NCBI RefSeq assembly: GCF_000227135.1
Contig: NC_018263.1
Coordinates: 611,601 to 675,600, forward strand
Origin: Leishmania donovani
Lineage: Eukaryota; Euglenozoa; Kinetoplastea; Trypanosomatida; Trypanosomatidae
Reading direction: 5' to 3'
DNA length: 64,000 nt
Made by a program: the position numbers and the translations under genes. Shown here one piece after another: positions 31,601 through 41,004 of this stretch. Below the pieces are notes generated by a model. It made no database searches and was not told where the DNA came from. It worked only from the letters and a program-made list of their open reading frames with translations. The stretch's first letter is position 1; the number at the start of each line of letters is the position of its first letter.

Positions 31601-33701
31601 CCTGCACAATAACCTTGAAGTTGTGGCGCGAGTTGGTGCAGAGATCCTCGAGGCACTTGAGGCTGTCCTGCTTGTTGAGCTTGCCGAAAAAGTCCACGAG
31701 CCACTCGGGGTTGAAGTTCTGCAGCTGCTGCAGGCAGCGGCGGATGCTGGCGAGGTTGTTGAGGTCGGAGTCCTGCTTCTGAGCCATTATGTAGCAGTCA
31801 ATCGCGTGCTGGTGCAGACCAGCGCGCTCGCAAAGCGGCGCCAGCTTCATGCCGTCGTAGCACTGGCAGATCTTGCGGACGAAGATCTTATCGGCGACGG
31901 ATGGATGTGAGTACTTGAGGTTCATCTCGAGCAGCTTCGTTTGCAGCTCCATGGTCGACTCGTCATTGTGGTCGCGGAGGATCTCCAGAAGGAACTCGGT
32001 CGCCTGCTGAATCTGCTGGGCCGACACGAACATGTCCACCACCTCATCCGCGGTGAGCACCGGCCTATCGCCCATCTCTCGGTACAGCATCAAGCCAAGG
32101 TTGACGGCGTCCTGCGGCGCAACTCGGATAAAGTTGTTCATGATGACACGCCAATCCGGCGAGAAGTTCGCGCGCTTGCAGTACTCCACCGCCTTCTGCG
32201 TCTCGTTGCGCTGCAGCAGCAAGTTCAGCACCTTGGTGTGGGCATTGCCCTGGTGGAAGATCTTCAGCGCCATGTTGGAGTCCGCCTGCTGCACCAGGTC
32301 GCCGAGCTCCTCGGAGGCCGTCAGCTTTCCCTCTTCAAACTGCTGCTTCACGTAGCCGATGCCGCCCTTGGGCACCACCGCGCGCGCAAGTTCGACAGAC
32401 TCGCACTCGTTCAGGCTCGTCTCCGCCAGCGCGATCTTGAAGTAGGTCGAGATAGCCGGCGGCTGGCCCGGTTGCTGCGGCATTTGCATGAAACGCATGA
32501 GAATCTCGCGGGTGCGCAGCGAGTTCCCTGGGGCACGCAGGCACATGCGGACGGCCTCCTCGACGTTGCCATTGCGCAGGAAGTTGTCCAGCTGCACCTT
32601 GAAGAGATCGTCGACGCCGCCCAGGTTTGCCGTGGAGGCGATGCGCAGGGCCAGCTCGGCGTTGTGCATGCGGTTCTTGACAAAGCCGATGATACCGTTG
32701 TCGTTGGGGCCGATGCGCATGACGGCGCCCTGGTTGTTGACGCACAACACGCCGCCGACCTTGCTGTCGGCTGCGCCGCAAAACACCACCGAGCTCGAAA
32801 ACTGCTGCTCTACCAGGATGGTTCCGGTGAAGATGTCCATCAGCGCAAAGCTGCCCCGGCTCGTCGCCACGGTCAACAGCTTGTGGCGGTCCGAGACGTT
32901 CATGGCGACCGGGAAGTCGCCGGGCTGAATGTTTACGCTGTAAACCCGCCGCAGCATCGACAAATCTGTCTTGGAGCCGGTCGGCAGCTCCATGATCATG
33001 ACCTGGCCGCCTTGCTGCGGGCTGTTCCAGGCGAGGCACATCACATTGCACTTGCGAGGCTCGGATGGAGTGGAGGTGGAGATGAAGCAGCACGCATGGC
33101 CGTCGAGCACGCGACTGCTGCGGTTCTCGACGCTGTACAGCAGCGCCTTGCCCACCATGATACCCGATGGGTCACGCGCCACACCAGTCACGACGAGCCA
33201 TTTCTTCTGCTCGTCGCTGCGGTATGAGAGCACCTGCACACTGCTGTCGTAGTCCGCGCTTCGGTCGAAGATGTGCTGCGGCGCGTCGTCGGCGGCGGTG
33301 TCGAGGCTCCAGTGGTAGACTGCCTTTGCCGTCACAACGCCGAGGGTGCGGTCGTCGATCCAGCGCCAGTACGCAACATCCTCATGAAAGAGCGTCGCCT
33401 TAAGCCGCCGCGAGGCGTCCACGTCGAACACCTGCAGATTGCGGCCGCTGCGTAGTGCCAGGATCTTCGACTTGGGGTTCATGATGCATGACTCCGCATC
33501 CTTGACATTGTTTCGAATGCTCTCGCGCTTCTCGAGATCGACAATGACGAGTGACGTCGGCCCGTCGCCCTGAACATCGCGGACGCAGACATACTTCTCG
33601 CTCTCTAAGGTGACATTCTTGAAGGAAATGGAGCCCGGGCGGAGGCCACCTGAGACCGAGTTGAGCTGAAAGACCTCCGCAGAAATCGAAGGAGAGTCCA
33701 T
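28620..33701 (-). CDS. CHC: Clathrin heavy chain
   Basis: 1693 aa, matching the usual 1675-1705. The heavy chain forms triskelia that coat endocytic vesicles; in trypanosomatids this takes place at the flagellar pocket. The N-terminal seven-bladed propeller (about residues 1-330) starts at FQLNSVSGGLRPGSISFKNV and includes SEKYVCVRDV and NPKSKILALRSG. The linker and long alpha-zigzag of clathrin repeats follow, with typical segments such as LFLEHSLYDVLYYYLGAVV, YIEAAAEMGQ and LLLHRKNKRYSHAVAVAKEN. The C-terminus is a Met/Pro/Gly-rich tail ending GSGRPF. The frame stays open 60 codons upstream, but those codons translate leader-like sequence and MDSPSISAEVFQLNS is the family start, so 33701 is chosen. 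A pyrimidine-rich tract followed by AG lies near 33770-33810. Confidence 0.97.
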   Translation of the reverse strand: MDSPSISAEVFQLNSVSGGLRPGSISFKNVTLESEKYVCVRDVQGDGPTSLVIVDLEKRESIRNNVKDAESCIMNPKSKILALRSGRNLQVFDVDASRRLKATLFHEDVAYWRWIDDRTLGVVTAKAVYHWSLDTAADDAPQHIFDRSADYDSSVQVLSYRSDEQKKWLVVTGVARDPSGIMVGKALLYSVENRSSRVLDGHACCFISTSTPSEPRKCNVMCLAWNSPQQGGQVMIMELPTGSKTDLSMLRRVYSVNIQPGDFPVAMNVSDRHKLLTVATSRGSFALMDIFTGTILVEQQFSSSVVFCGAADSKVGGVLCVNNQGAVMRIGPNDNGIIGFVKNRMHNAELALRIASTANLGGVDDLFKVQLDNFLRNGNVEEAVRMCLRAPGNSLRTREILMRFMQMPQQPGQPPAISTYFKIALAETSLNECESVELARAVVPKGGIGYVKQQFEEGKLTASEELGDLVQQADSNMALKIFHQGNAHTKVLNLLLQRNETQKAVEYCKRANFSPDWRVIMNNFIRVAPQDAVNLGLMLYREMGDRPVLTADEVVDMFVSAQQIQQATEFLLEILRDHNDESTMELQTKLLEMNLKYSHPSVADKIFVRKICQCYDGMKLAPLCERAGLHQHAIDCYIMAQKQDSDLNNLASIRRCLQQLQNFNPEWLVDFFGKLNKQDSLKCLEDLCTNSRHNFKVIVQVATKYSDALGAADLIDLFLEHSLYDVLYYYLGAVVPYTRDAEVHFRYIEAAAEMGQMQELERMTRESPCYDAERTKNYLKSKKLTDMWPFINVCDQHNMVNEMVHYLVETGNESCIEQYLTRRSPGKTPQVVQALIECNVSEEFIKNMLTAVGTMCPIEELVDCVEEVGRLHLIKQWLEDRRSEKKTDKALYNALAKIYVDIGQSPEQFLSENEYYDSEVVGKYCETRDPNLAYIAYCRGHCSEMMIDLCHRNGMHKQLARYLVKEQNLDLWASVLGQNSAERQQLIESVQQIALPESESSEEVSTTVRAFMNANLTEELTSLLGQIVVHGRFRRNRFLENLLIMSAVRARKDKVMEYVTTLEDYDAKDIAHVASGAGMHEIAFVVYTRHNMQKEAITVLLQDMNDVSRGRAFAQKTDAAVVWSVLGEYLVKQDEVHEGIECLIRAKNPDLVVEVTSAAERTNQFGDLIKYLTMARQCSRAKDNKIDTALVITYAKTGRLEELEEFLKETHNVKIGAIADKCFQDKLYESARVLYTVANNYARVASTEVMLSNLSAAVEAAKKAKSIHTYKEVNLACIEAGDLKLAGVCAVPVVLKAEEVSGMCNRYESRGLWEELFSVLRNASSHQGAHMSIFTEMGVLLAKYRPEKLMEHVNMYAKKINTHKMITVCEQYHHWVVLRVLHINNEDWLAATNSMMQHHADAFDHEIFKDAVSHLGASDLLYTAIGFYLKTHPEQLNDFLSSIFKRVDPERVMTETKKVAPIHVIRTYLEAAQERNAKKVNEALNNLYIEEEDFKALRHSVETYNNFDSEELSSRLEKMELFEFRKIALLLHRKNKRYSHAVAVAKENELFEEAIDTAAESGDSELVSSLLDYFVKDYPECFAACLYTCYDLLKPATVLQKAWLNQRTEMAMPYMIQVLQDYSNKIEKMEKSMMDAQTAAKDAARRAGPVQGPGSVPLMIEQGGGMPMNGMPVGAPPQLGFGMPPQFGSGRPF

Positions 33702-33769
33702 CTTGCCTTTCCTTTTTTTTTCTGTTTGTTTGGCCTGCTGAGCAGCAGCACGCGCCCTGTTCGCTGTAT

Positions 33770-33825
33770 GCGTGAGTGTGGGTGTGAGCCGGGGGAGAGG
33801 AGTGGGGGAAGGACACGATGGGAAC
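33770..33825 (-). promoter_or_regulatory. Probable spliced-leader acceptor of clathrin heavy chain
   Basis: In sense, a C/T-rich run (CTTCCCCCACTCCTCTCCCC) is followed by an AG close to 33770. The remaining leader of about 70 nt has no ATG before the one at 33701. Confidence 0.45.
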
Positions 33826-35810
33826 AGCACACTAGGAGCTCCAAAGCAGGTAACCAGAAGAAATGCAAAGGCAGTACACACACGTGCGCGCGGAGGGGGG
33901 GGGGGAAGAACAACGAAAAGGAAAATGACGTTGAAGTCGAAAGAAAATAAGGAAGTCGCCCGTCGTCAGCCCTGAATCGTGTCTGCCTGTTCTCTGTGTG
34001 GAGGAGGGAGGAGGTATGTATGATTTTGCCTTTGGGGTAGGGGTGGATGCCGCAGCGTTTGCGGTGCTCGTTCTGCTGCTCCTCTCGCTAAGCTGTGTAG
34101 GGGGAGAGAGGCGTGGTGAGCGAGACACAAAGTGTTTCCCTCTTTCTCGCTCCCGTGCACGCACAAGAGGGAAGATAACGAAAAGAGCGCAGGGAAGAGA
34201 AGCCAAAGGAGGTCCCGCTGGCGCACAGCCCAAGGCACCCGCACAGCTCAACCAACACGTGGCGATGGCAAAACTAAGCACCAGAGGCAGAAGCAAAGGC
34301 AGTGAGAGGTGAAACAAGCAATCAAACAACAACAAAATGAAATGGCCTATGATCAACGTACACGTACGAGCTACACACTGCACGAGGTGGATGGTGGCCA
34401 GGGTGGTTATTCAACGCCGCGCAAGTATCATTTGTCGGCATGCGTGTGCGTGTAGGTGTGTTTAGGTGCGAGGCAAGAACCAAAGAGCACAGGGGAGGAG
34501 CAGAGAGGTTTGAGCGAGATGGCGGGCTATCGGCACGTGCACATGCACAGACACAGAAGAGCTGGCATCCCTCTCTCCCATCAAGAAGAGGTGGGCCTTC
34601 TCCTCTTCTTTTTGTTACTGCTGTGGCGTTCTGTTTTTTGGCCGTTTTGTGTGTTTCCTTCGGCAGCGTCCGTGGAGCAGCAACAACAAAAAACAACACG
34701 CAAAATGTCGTCAATGCAGAGTGATGCCCGTGTTTGAGAGCACACACACGGCAAACAAGAAGCACACAGTCCGTGAAAGGTGGAGGCCAGAGGCTGTTGC
34801 CAGCACTTCAGGGACAGCCACCCCGTCTACGCATAGGCGCCCCTTTTTCCCTATCGTTTGGTGCTGTTCGCGCACCTAGTCGTGCCGGATGTGGTCGCGC
34901 AGCGACAGAGAAGCAAAGAGCAATGGGCCATAGGGCAGAGGGGGTAGACCTCGCGGAGCTCGAGAACGGTACGCAGCGAGAGAGAGAGGCAGAGAGAGGC
35001 AGCCTGTGGCATGAAGGAAACAGGAAGAGAGAGCACAAGCAATGTGCGCCACAAACTCGAGCGCAGATGCCGACACCTCCTTCTCCTCCTTAATGCGTAC
35101 CTCATGCACTGGCTTCTCCCTCTAGCTTCGCATCCGTCGCTGTCCTACCCCTGTGGTGTTGCCTCCTACCCCATTCCAGTGTCTCATTGCGGCCCCTTCT
35201 CGTTTTTTTTTGCGGGCAAGAACGCGGATGTTTCGATCTCCGATGCCACTGAATGACAGCGTCATTCCTTGCTATGCTCTTTCTGCCTTGTGTGTGTGTG
35301 TTTTCGTATGCATTTGCTTGGTTATGCCATTAAGACCTTCGCGTGCATGCGTCTCCCTGTGCGTACGTTCGCGTGTGCTGGCTCATCTTCCTGTTGGTCC
35401 TTCCCACACACCACCGCACACCTCTTCTTGACTGCCCGACTTCTTCGTTCTTTTTTTTTCGTGGTTGTTGACTTCCTCTGCTTCCTCGCCGAGCGAACCT
35501 CATCATGCAAGGAGAAAAAGAGAGCAGAGGGGAGGAGGGGGACAGCAGAAACGTCCAGCCTGCATGAAAGATAAGGGAAGAGACAGAGGAGTGGAGAGCA
35601 GCGAGAAAGGGGTAGAGAGAGGGGTAAGCATTCACTTACAACAGCAAACGTAAAAAAAAGAGGCGAGGTTACGGGAAACAAAGAAGACCAAACTCCTGCG
35701 AGATGTGTGCCTCTCCCTTTCCCCTTCGCGCGACCACTTTTTTTTCCTCCACCCCTCCCCCATCGCAAAAACAAAAAGGGGCACACAAAAACCGACGCGT
35801 ACACACAACG

Positions 35811-35838
35811 CACACACACACATATATATATATATATG
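35811..35838. repeat. (CA)n(TA)n compound microsatellite
   Basis: CA units run directly into TA units on the plus strand. Confidence 0.9.
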
Positions 35839-37088
35839 CAAACACCTAGAGTGAAGCACACGCGAACCCAATAATCAAACATGGAAGAAGACACGAAGAG
35901 AAAAAAAAAAGAAACGGTAACAAAGAAATGAGAAGCGAGACATCGAAGTGTTTTAGATGCAAAGGAGTGAAGCGCGAAGAAGTTGAGAGAGAGGGGGGAA
36001 GGGAAAGAAACGAGCAGAGAACGGAGGAAAGAAAAACAATGTGCGTAGAGAGAGTCGGCACCGTCACAAACCCGCAAAAAAGGCATACAAAAAAGACGTA
36101 CCAGATCGACACACAAGAGCCAAAGACATTCAAGCGCACCGTACAAACACACACCAACACTCAGCAGTCGACAAGCAACTTGCACGATGGGGTGAGAGAG
36201 GGAGAGAGGAAGGGAGGAAGGGGAGAGATTGTGGAAGCAAACACCTATACACGCAGGCAGCAGCGTCACATGAACATAAGCACGCGAAATGGTGATTTTC
36301 GTGTCTAAGGCTTCTCTTTAGGCGTGTCGGTGTCGCAGGTATGAGAATCAAGAGAGGGTGGAAAAAAGGGAGGCGGCACCGCACACACTAACCCCTGACC
36401 GTACCCCTGCTTACATTGGGAGGAAAAGGGCCGCTTCTCTCACAGGAAGTGCTGGTGGAGGATGGGAGAGAAACAAAGCAAAACAAAGCCCTCCGAGTGC
36501 CTCTACAGAACGGAGTCGCGCGGAGGCTGCAGAAGTGTCAGCACTGCTCGCTTACACTGCTGTACCTCTTCGAGACAGCGACTACAATCACTTATACGCA
36601 CATCACACAAACCTCCGTTCTCGGCGGTTTTTTTCTGCGTTCTTCGCCCACCTCTGAACTCATTCTTTGGATGTTCTCTCTTTCTGCCGTTATTTTCGCC
36701 TCACTTTTTTTTCTCTATTAGGATGCTCCTCGATACTTTTCCCTTTTTTCGGCTCACGACACACACACACATACAACACACACACGCAAATCGACAAACG
36801 CATACATAAAGTTGGCATCCTTTGAAACACCCCATAGTCACCTAGGTGTGGGCGCACACGCGCGCAAAACGCGGCCTCTAGCTTCCGCGGGAGCAGAAAG
36901 AAAGACGGACACATGTGATGGCGAACATGGGAGAGGAGAGACGAAAAAAAAAAGCACCAAAAAAAAAGAGTGCAGATACAGGAAGGAGAGGAGAAAAGAG
37001 ATGAGGATCCCCTGAAAAAGGAAGGGAAGGGAGAGTGGGGCATTCTGTTGACGGTCGTACTCTTCGTTTTTCCTTTCGAAAGCGCTTT

Positions 37089-37125
37089 GGGGGAGAAGGA
37101 GGGAGGGGGGGGGGTCTGGGCGGGC
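37089..37125 (+). other. G-rich cluster, potential G-quadruplex on the plus strand
   Basis: Several runs of three or more G in under 40 nt, including a run of about ten. The transcript from the minus strand would carry the C-rich complement, so any quadruplex would be in DNA or antisense RNA. Confidence 0.5.
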
Positions 37126-40100
37126 ACAAGAAAGTGTATTGTTTTTTTTTTCGGTCTTTGCGCGCGCGTTGTCTAAGGCCCTCACGGTCGTGGAAAAAAA
37201 AGTCGCCAAAAAGAAGAAGACGACCACGTACACTAAACAGAGAGCACGAAGAGGGGGAGATAGATACAGATATATAGATATATGCCAAAAAAAGCTTGCG
37301 AGTTCGATATGGAGACACGCACACACAGAACCAAACGCACGCGTCGAAAGACAAAGAGAACGAAAGGAAGGAGGAAGGGTGAAGCATATCAAGGCGCACG
37401 GTGCACCAGAGTACGGGCACGCGCTCGCATGCCCACACAGGCACAGACGCGTGCGCAGAGGCAGAGAGCTCCAACCAACCCTTCTTCTCTGCACCTATCT
37501 ACTCTCACATCCGCATACAAATACACACAGACGCACAACGACCTGGGCAAGGAAAGCCAACAAGGGCGAAAAAAAAAGCTGATGATGAGTTGCAAGATCA
37601 GATGGGAGCGAGAAAGGGAGAAGAGGAGGGAAAAGCGAAAACAGAAGCACCACAACGCATGGATAAAGAGAGCTAATCAACTTTCAAGCATAGAAACAAG
37701 GAAAGAAGATGAGAAGAAGCGCATTCGTGGTATACAAACAACACAACGCAGAAAAAAAAAAGAAATACCCCAAGAGAAGAAGCTCAGTTGTGGACACAGA
37801 ACAAGAGAACAAAAAAGGCGGTGGTAACCTCTCAACGCTCTACTACAGAAAAGGAGAGCAACATCGAGATAAACGCAAAAAAGGACCGGAAAAAATCGTG
37901 AGAGAGCGCGCGAAAATAAAAACGAAACAGAAGGCGTGAAGCAAAATTTTAGAGAGCGCCAAAAAAAAATAAAACTGAAAATAAAAACAGAAAGAGGTCG
38001 AAAGGGGGGGGGAGGGGCAAAAAAAAATTAAAACGAGAGCAAAAAGAAGAACCTGATGTCAGACCGTTTCTTCTTTTGTGGCTGTCTCTTCTTCCTTCTA
38101 ACTTGCGGCAAGGATAGAACTTTCCCTCGCTTAGATTCGCCTCTGTTTCAGCGCTTGATGTGCCTGTCGTCGCATTCATGTCGGACAATTCTTGCTTTTT
38201 TTTTTCCGTTCTCGTGCGACCATCTACGCACTGACTGTTGTCATGGCCCTGGTGGCACCCGAAGTCTTCGCTACACGCAAGCACACTTCCTCACTAGCGT
38301 GAAGCTTCGGTCGGTATGCGGCAATACAAGAAAGCCAGTGGATGGAGAACACACACGTGCGAGTCACCGGACGCTCAGACGCGCAGGCACGCACACAAGA
38401 CGCGCTGGTGGCAAACAAGTGAAGAGCACAGCAAAGATGAAAAAGGGATCGCATGGGGAAGAAACCAAAAGACAAAAAGAAGAAACGATCACCTGTCAAG
38501 AGAACTAATCTCGGACAACCAGAAGAGACATGATGAGCAGCCACGCATGCAACCAAGTGTGCACCAACGCGCCCACGCAAGCATTGCAGTGCATCTACAC
38601 GCGGGCAACGGTCCTTTCACACACACGCTTAAGCATACACTCAGAGAGAAAGAGGCGAAAGAGAAAAAACGCGCTTCCAAGAAAGCGACAAGAAGAGCAC
38701 ACATACAACGACGAAAATAGTTGAGAGGAGTAGGCGGAGTGCTTCTTTTTCTTTCTCCTGAGCAGCCAGCCCTGACAATCACGACAGCTGGTCATTCCAT
38801 GAAACATGATCTACCGCCTCCACGGCCTCTTCTCCGTCTCGCCCACTTGTCCCTCTCTTCCGCCCCTTGTCTTTTTTGTCTCTGCTCTTCCCGATCATCG
38901 CCATAGGAAAGAAACTCTTCACCTCTGTAGGGTCCGCTTCCTGTGTGCTCGCGAAACCCACATGCGCGCGAGAACACAAAAAAAAAAACGACGGGCTTTC
39001 TTCTTTCTGTTTTATTTTTTCTTTCGTTCACACTTCTCTCTCTTTTCCCTTCCTCTTGAAACATACAAGCCGGAGACACAACGCCAATCCCATGAGACAA
39101 AGAAAAAGAGGGGAAAAACAACAAAAGGAAGCACACACGCGCGCGCAGCGGCTCATACACTCGCATGTAGGTGTGTAGGTGTGAGCGTGTGTGCGTGTCG
39201 GTGTCTGTGTGCCTGCGCACTGCAACGCATACACGCACAAGTAGACAGTCAGAGACCTTGGAAAGTGCGAAGAAAAAGAAAGAAACGCAAACGAGGAGTA
39301 AAGGGGATGGGGAGAAGCGGGGCAAGGAAAGCCGGGGAGGCGTTCCGTCCAAAGGCCCGCTTTATACGCTCTCCTCGTCGCTTTTTTATGCTTTCGCAGC
39401 TCTTGACAATCACGCGCGTGTGTGTGATCCTTTTTGTTTGCCCTTCGTTATTTTCTGATTCCCTTAAAGCACACATGCATCCCTTTTATTTATCTTTCCT
39501 TCTTTTTCGTTTTTGTTTTCGGTTTGCCGACCTCTTTTTTTTTGACCGATAAGTACGGCAAATACACACGGAAACAAACACAAGCATCCCTGCTCCTAAT
39601 TATTCCCGTCCGCCTCTCTCCCTCTCTCCCTCACAGCCTCCCTCCCTTGTCGTTCTTTTTGCCCTCTTCACATCATGGCCCTGACACACCTGAACACGGG
39701 CAAAAGCCGGCATGCCTGTTGTCGAGAGCAGGCATTCGCCCTCCTCTCGCTGCCTTCCGTCGCCCTCTCCGCTATGTGCCCCGCTATCGATCGCGTTTTT
39801 CTTGGCTTGCTGTCTTTATTGCATCGAGGCTTGAAGGTCACCACGCCATAGGCGAGGGCGATTGCGAGCGAATCCGGAGGGGGAGAAAGAGAGGCGGGGT
39901 GAGATGAGCTGCATCGGCAGACGCGCGCCTGCGTTCACGCTCACCCTGCAGGAAGCATGGCCTCTTTGTCTGTGCCTCAGCAGCTGCACACCGGGGGGGG
40001 GGGGCTCGGGAAAGGGAGTAGACACGCCAGAACGGGGAAGGGCACGTGAAGAGAGTAGGAGCGGTAGCAGGGATAGTTGCGGCGACGGCGAGCTGGGAGG

Positions 40101-40596
40101 AGGCGAGAACGAGATTAGGGTTAGCGGCGCTAGGGAGGCGACTCATCCCGGGAAGGGGGATGGGCCCATGACTCTCGAAACGAGGGCCAAAAAGCCAAAG
40201 GAAGTGGCACAAGAACAAAAGGAGTGCGCTCACCCCATCGAACTTGGGCATCTAAAAGAAAAGGCGAAAAATAATAAAACAGAAGATAGAAAAGGAGCGC
40301 CAAAAAGAAAAGAAGGTGACGGATGAGTGGATAGGTGTGTCGATGGATGAGCAAAACATCCTCGCGCACACAAATCAGCGCCCCATAACAGAAGGAGACA
40401 CACACACGCACACACCACAAATAAATACACACAAAAGAAGAAAAAAAAAAACAGAAAAACCAAGCCTGCTCCTTTTTTTTCGTGTCGTTCCCCTCCCTCC
40501 TTTTCTTTGTTGTTGTTGTTTTTTTCCCTAGACACTCACTTCTTCCTTTTCATGCTGCGTTCCCATCCATTCTATACGGATATGACCGGAGATTTA

Positions 40597-41004
40597 TTAG
40601 GCATCCGGGCAGTCCTTGCGGAGGTGGCCCTTTTTACCGCACTTGCGGCAGGTCTTGTCCGCGGCCGAGCGCTTCGGCGCCGTCGGGCAGGAGCGGCCAA
40701 TGTGACCGTCCTCGTTGCAAAGGTAGCAGTGCGCGGGGTTGGTGCACTCGCTCGCGATGTGACCTTTCTGCGAGCAGTTGTAGCACATCACCGTCTCCGA
40801 CTTTGGCGGCGCTTCCGGGCAGTCGCGCGCGCGGTGGCCAGGCTTCTGGCAGTAGAAGCACGGCGCCTCCTCAGCCGTGATCGTGCTCACGCACTCCTTG
40901 GCGACGTGGCCAGGCTTGCCACAGCGGAAGCACGGGGCAGAGTCCGCAGCAGACGTGCACTCGCGGCTCTGGTGACCAACACCACCGCAGCGATAGCAGA
41001 CCAT
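40597..41004 (-). CDS. CCHC zinc-knuckle protein, six knuckles (poly-zinc finger type)
   Basis: 135 aa starting MVCYRCGGVGHQSREC. Six CX2CX4HX4C knuckles run the length of the protein: CYRCGGVGHQSREC, CFRCGKPGHVAKEC, CFYCQKPGHRARDC, CYNCSQKGHIASEC, CYLCNEDGHIGRSC and CRKCGKKGHLRKDC, ending PDA. Linkers are short, and the last linker and knuckle are Lys/Arg-rich, suiting single-stranded nucleic-acid binding as in CNBP/UMSBP relatives. The sequence of the knuckles is more diverged between units than in HEXBP. The start follows a pyrimidine-rich leader; the frame upstream of it is low-complexity, so the ATG at 41004 is preferred. Leishmania annotations call such genes poly-zinc finger proteins; the target is unknown. 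Confidence 0.93.
   Translation of the reverse strand: MVCYRCGGVGHQSRECTSAADSAPCFRCGKPGHVAKECVSTITAEEAPCFYCQKPGHRARDCPEAPPKSETVMCYNCSQKGHIASECTNPAHCYLCNEDGHIGRSCPTAPKRSAADKTCRKCGKKGHLRKDCPDA

Larger units (their letters stand above)
33702..40596. other. Long intergenic between clathrin and the six-knuckle gene
   Basis: About 6.9 kb, the longest gene-free stretch here. It is low-complexity: poly-A and A/G-rich blocks alternate with T/C-rich blocks (for example 36600-36760 and 39360-39690). CA/TA microsatellites lie at 35811-35838 and a G-rich cluster at 37089-37125. A TTAGGGTTAG sequence lies at 40114. The block 39700-40150 is more balanced in composition but has no recognisable gene. The longest minus-strand frame (35322-36269) is Ser/Leu/Phe/Cys-rich translation of pyrimidine tracts, so it is not called. 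Confidence 0.65.

Noticed and set aside
31941..33227. 428-codon plus-strand frame
   Set aside because: It is the antisense shadow of clathrin heavy chain, produced by the GC-rich third positions of that gene.
33702..33881. 60-codon N-terminal extension of clathrin heavy chain
   Set aside because: It translates leader sequence including a pyrimidine tract; the family start is at MDSPSISAEVF.
35322..36269. 315-codon minus-strand frame in the long spacer
   Set aside because: The translation is Ser/Leu/Phe/Cys-rich from pyrimidine tracts and includes a TA/CA microsatellite. No domain and no splice-site arrangement support it.
36838..37494. 218-codon minus-strand frame
   Set aside because: Low-complexity translation of pyrimidine-rich sequence and poly-T runs, as in other spacers.
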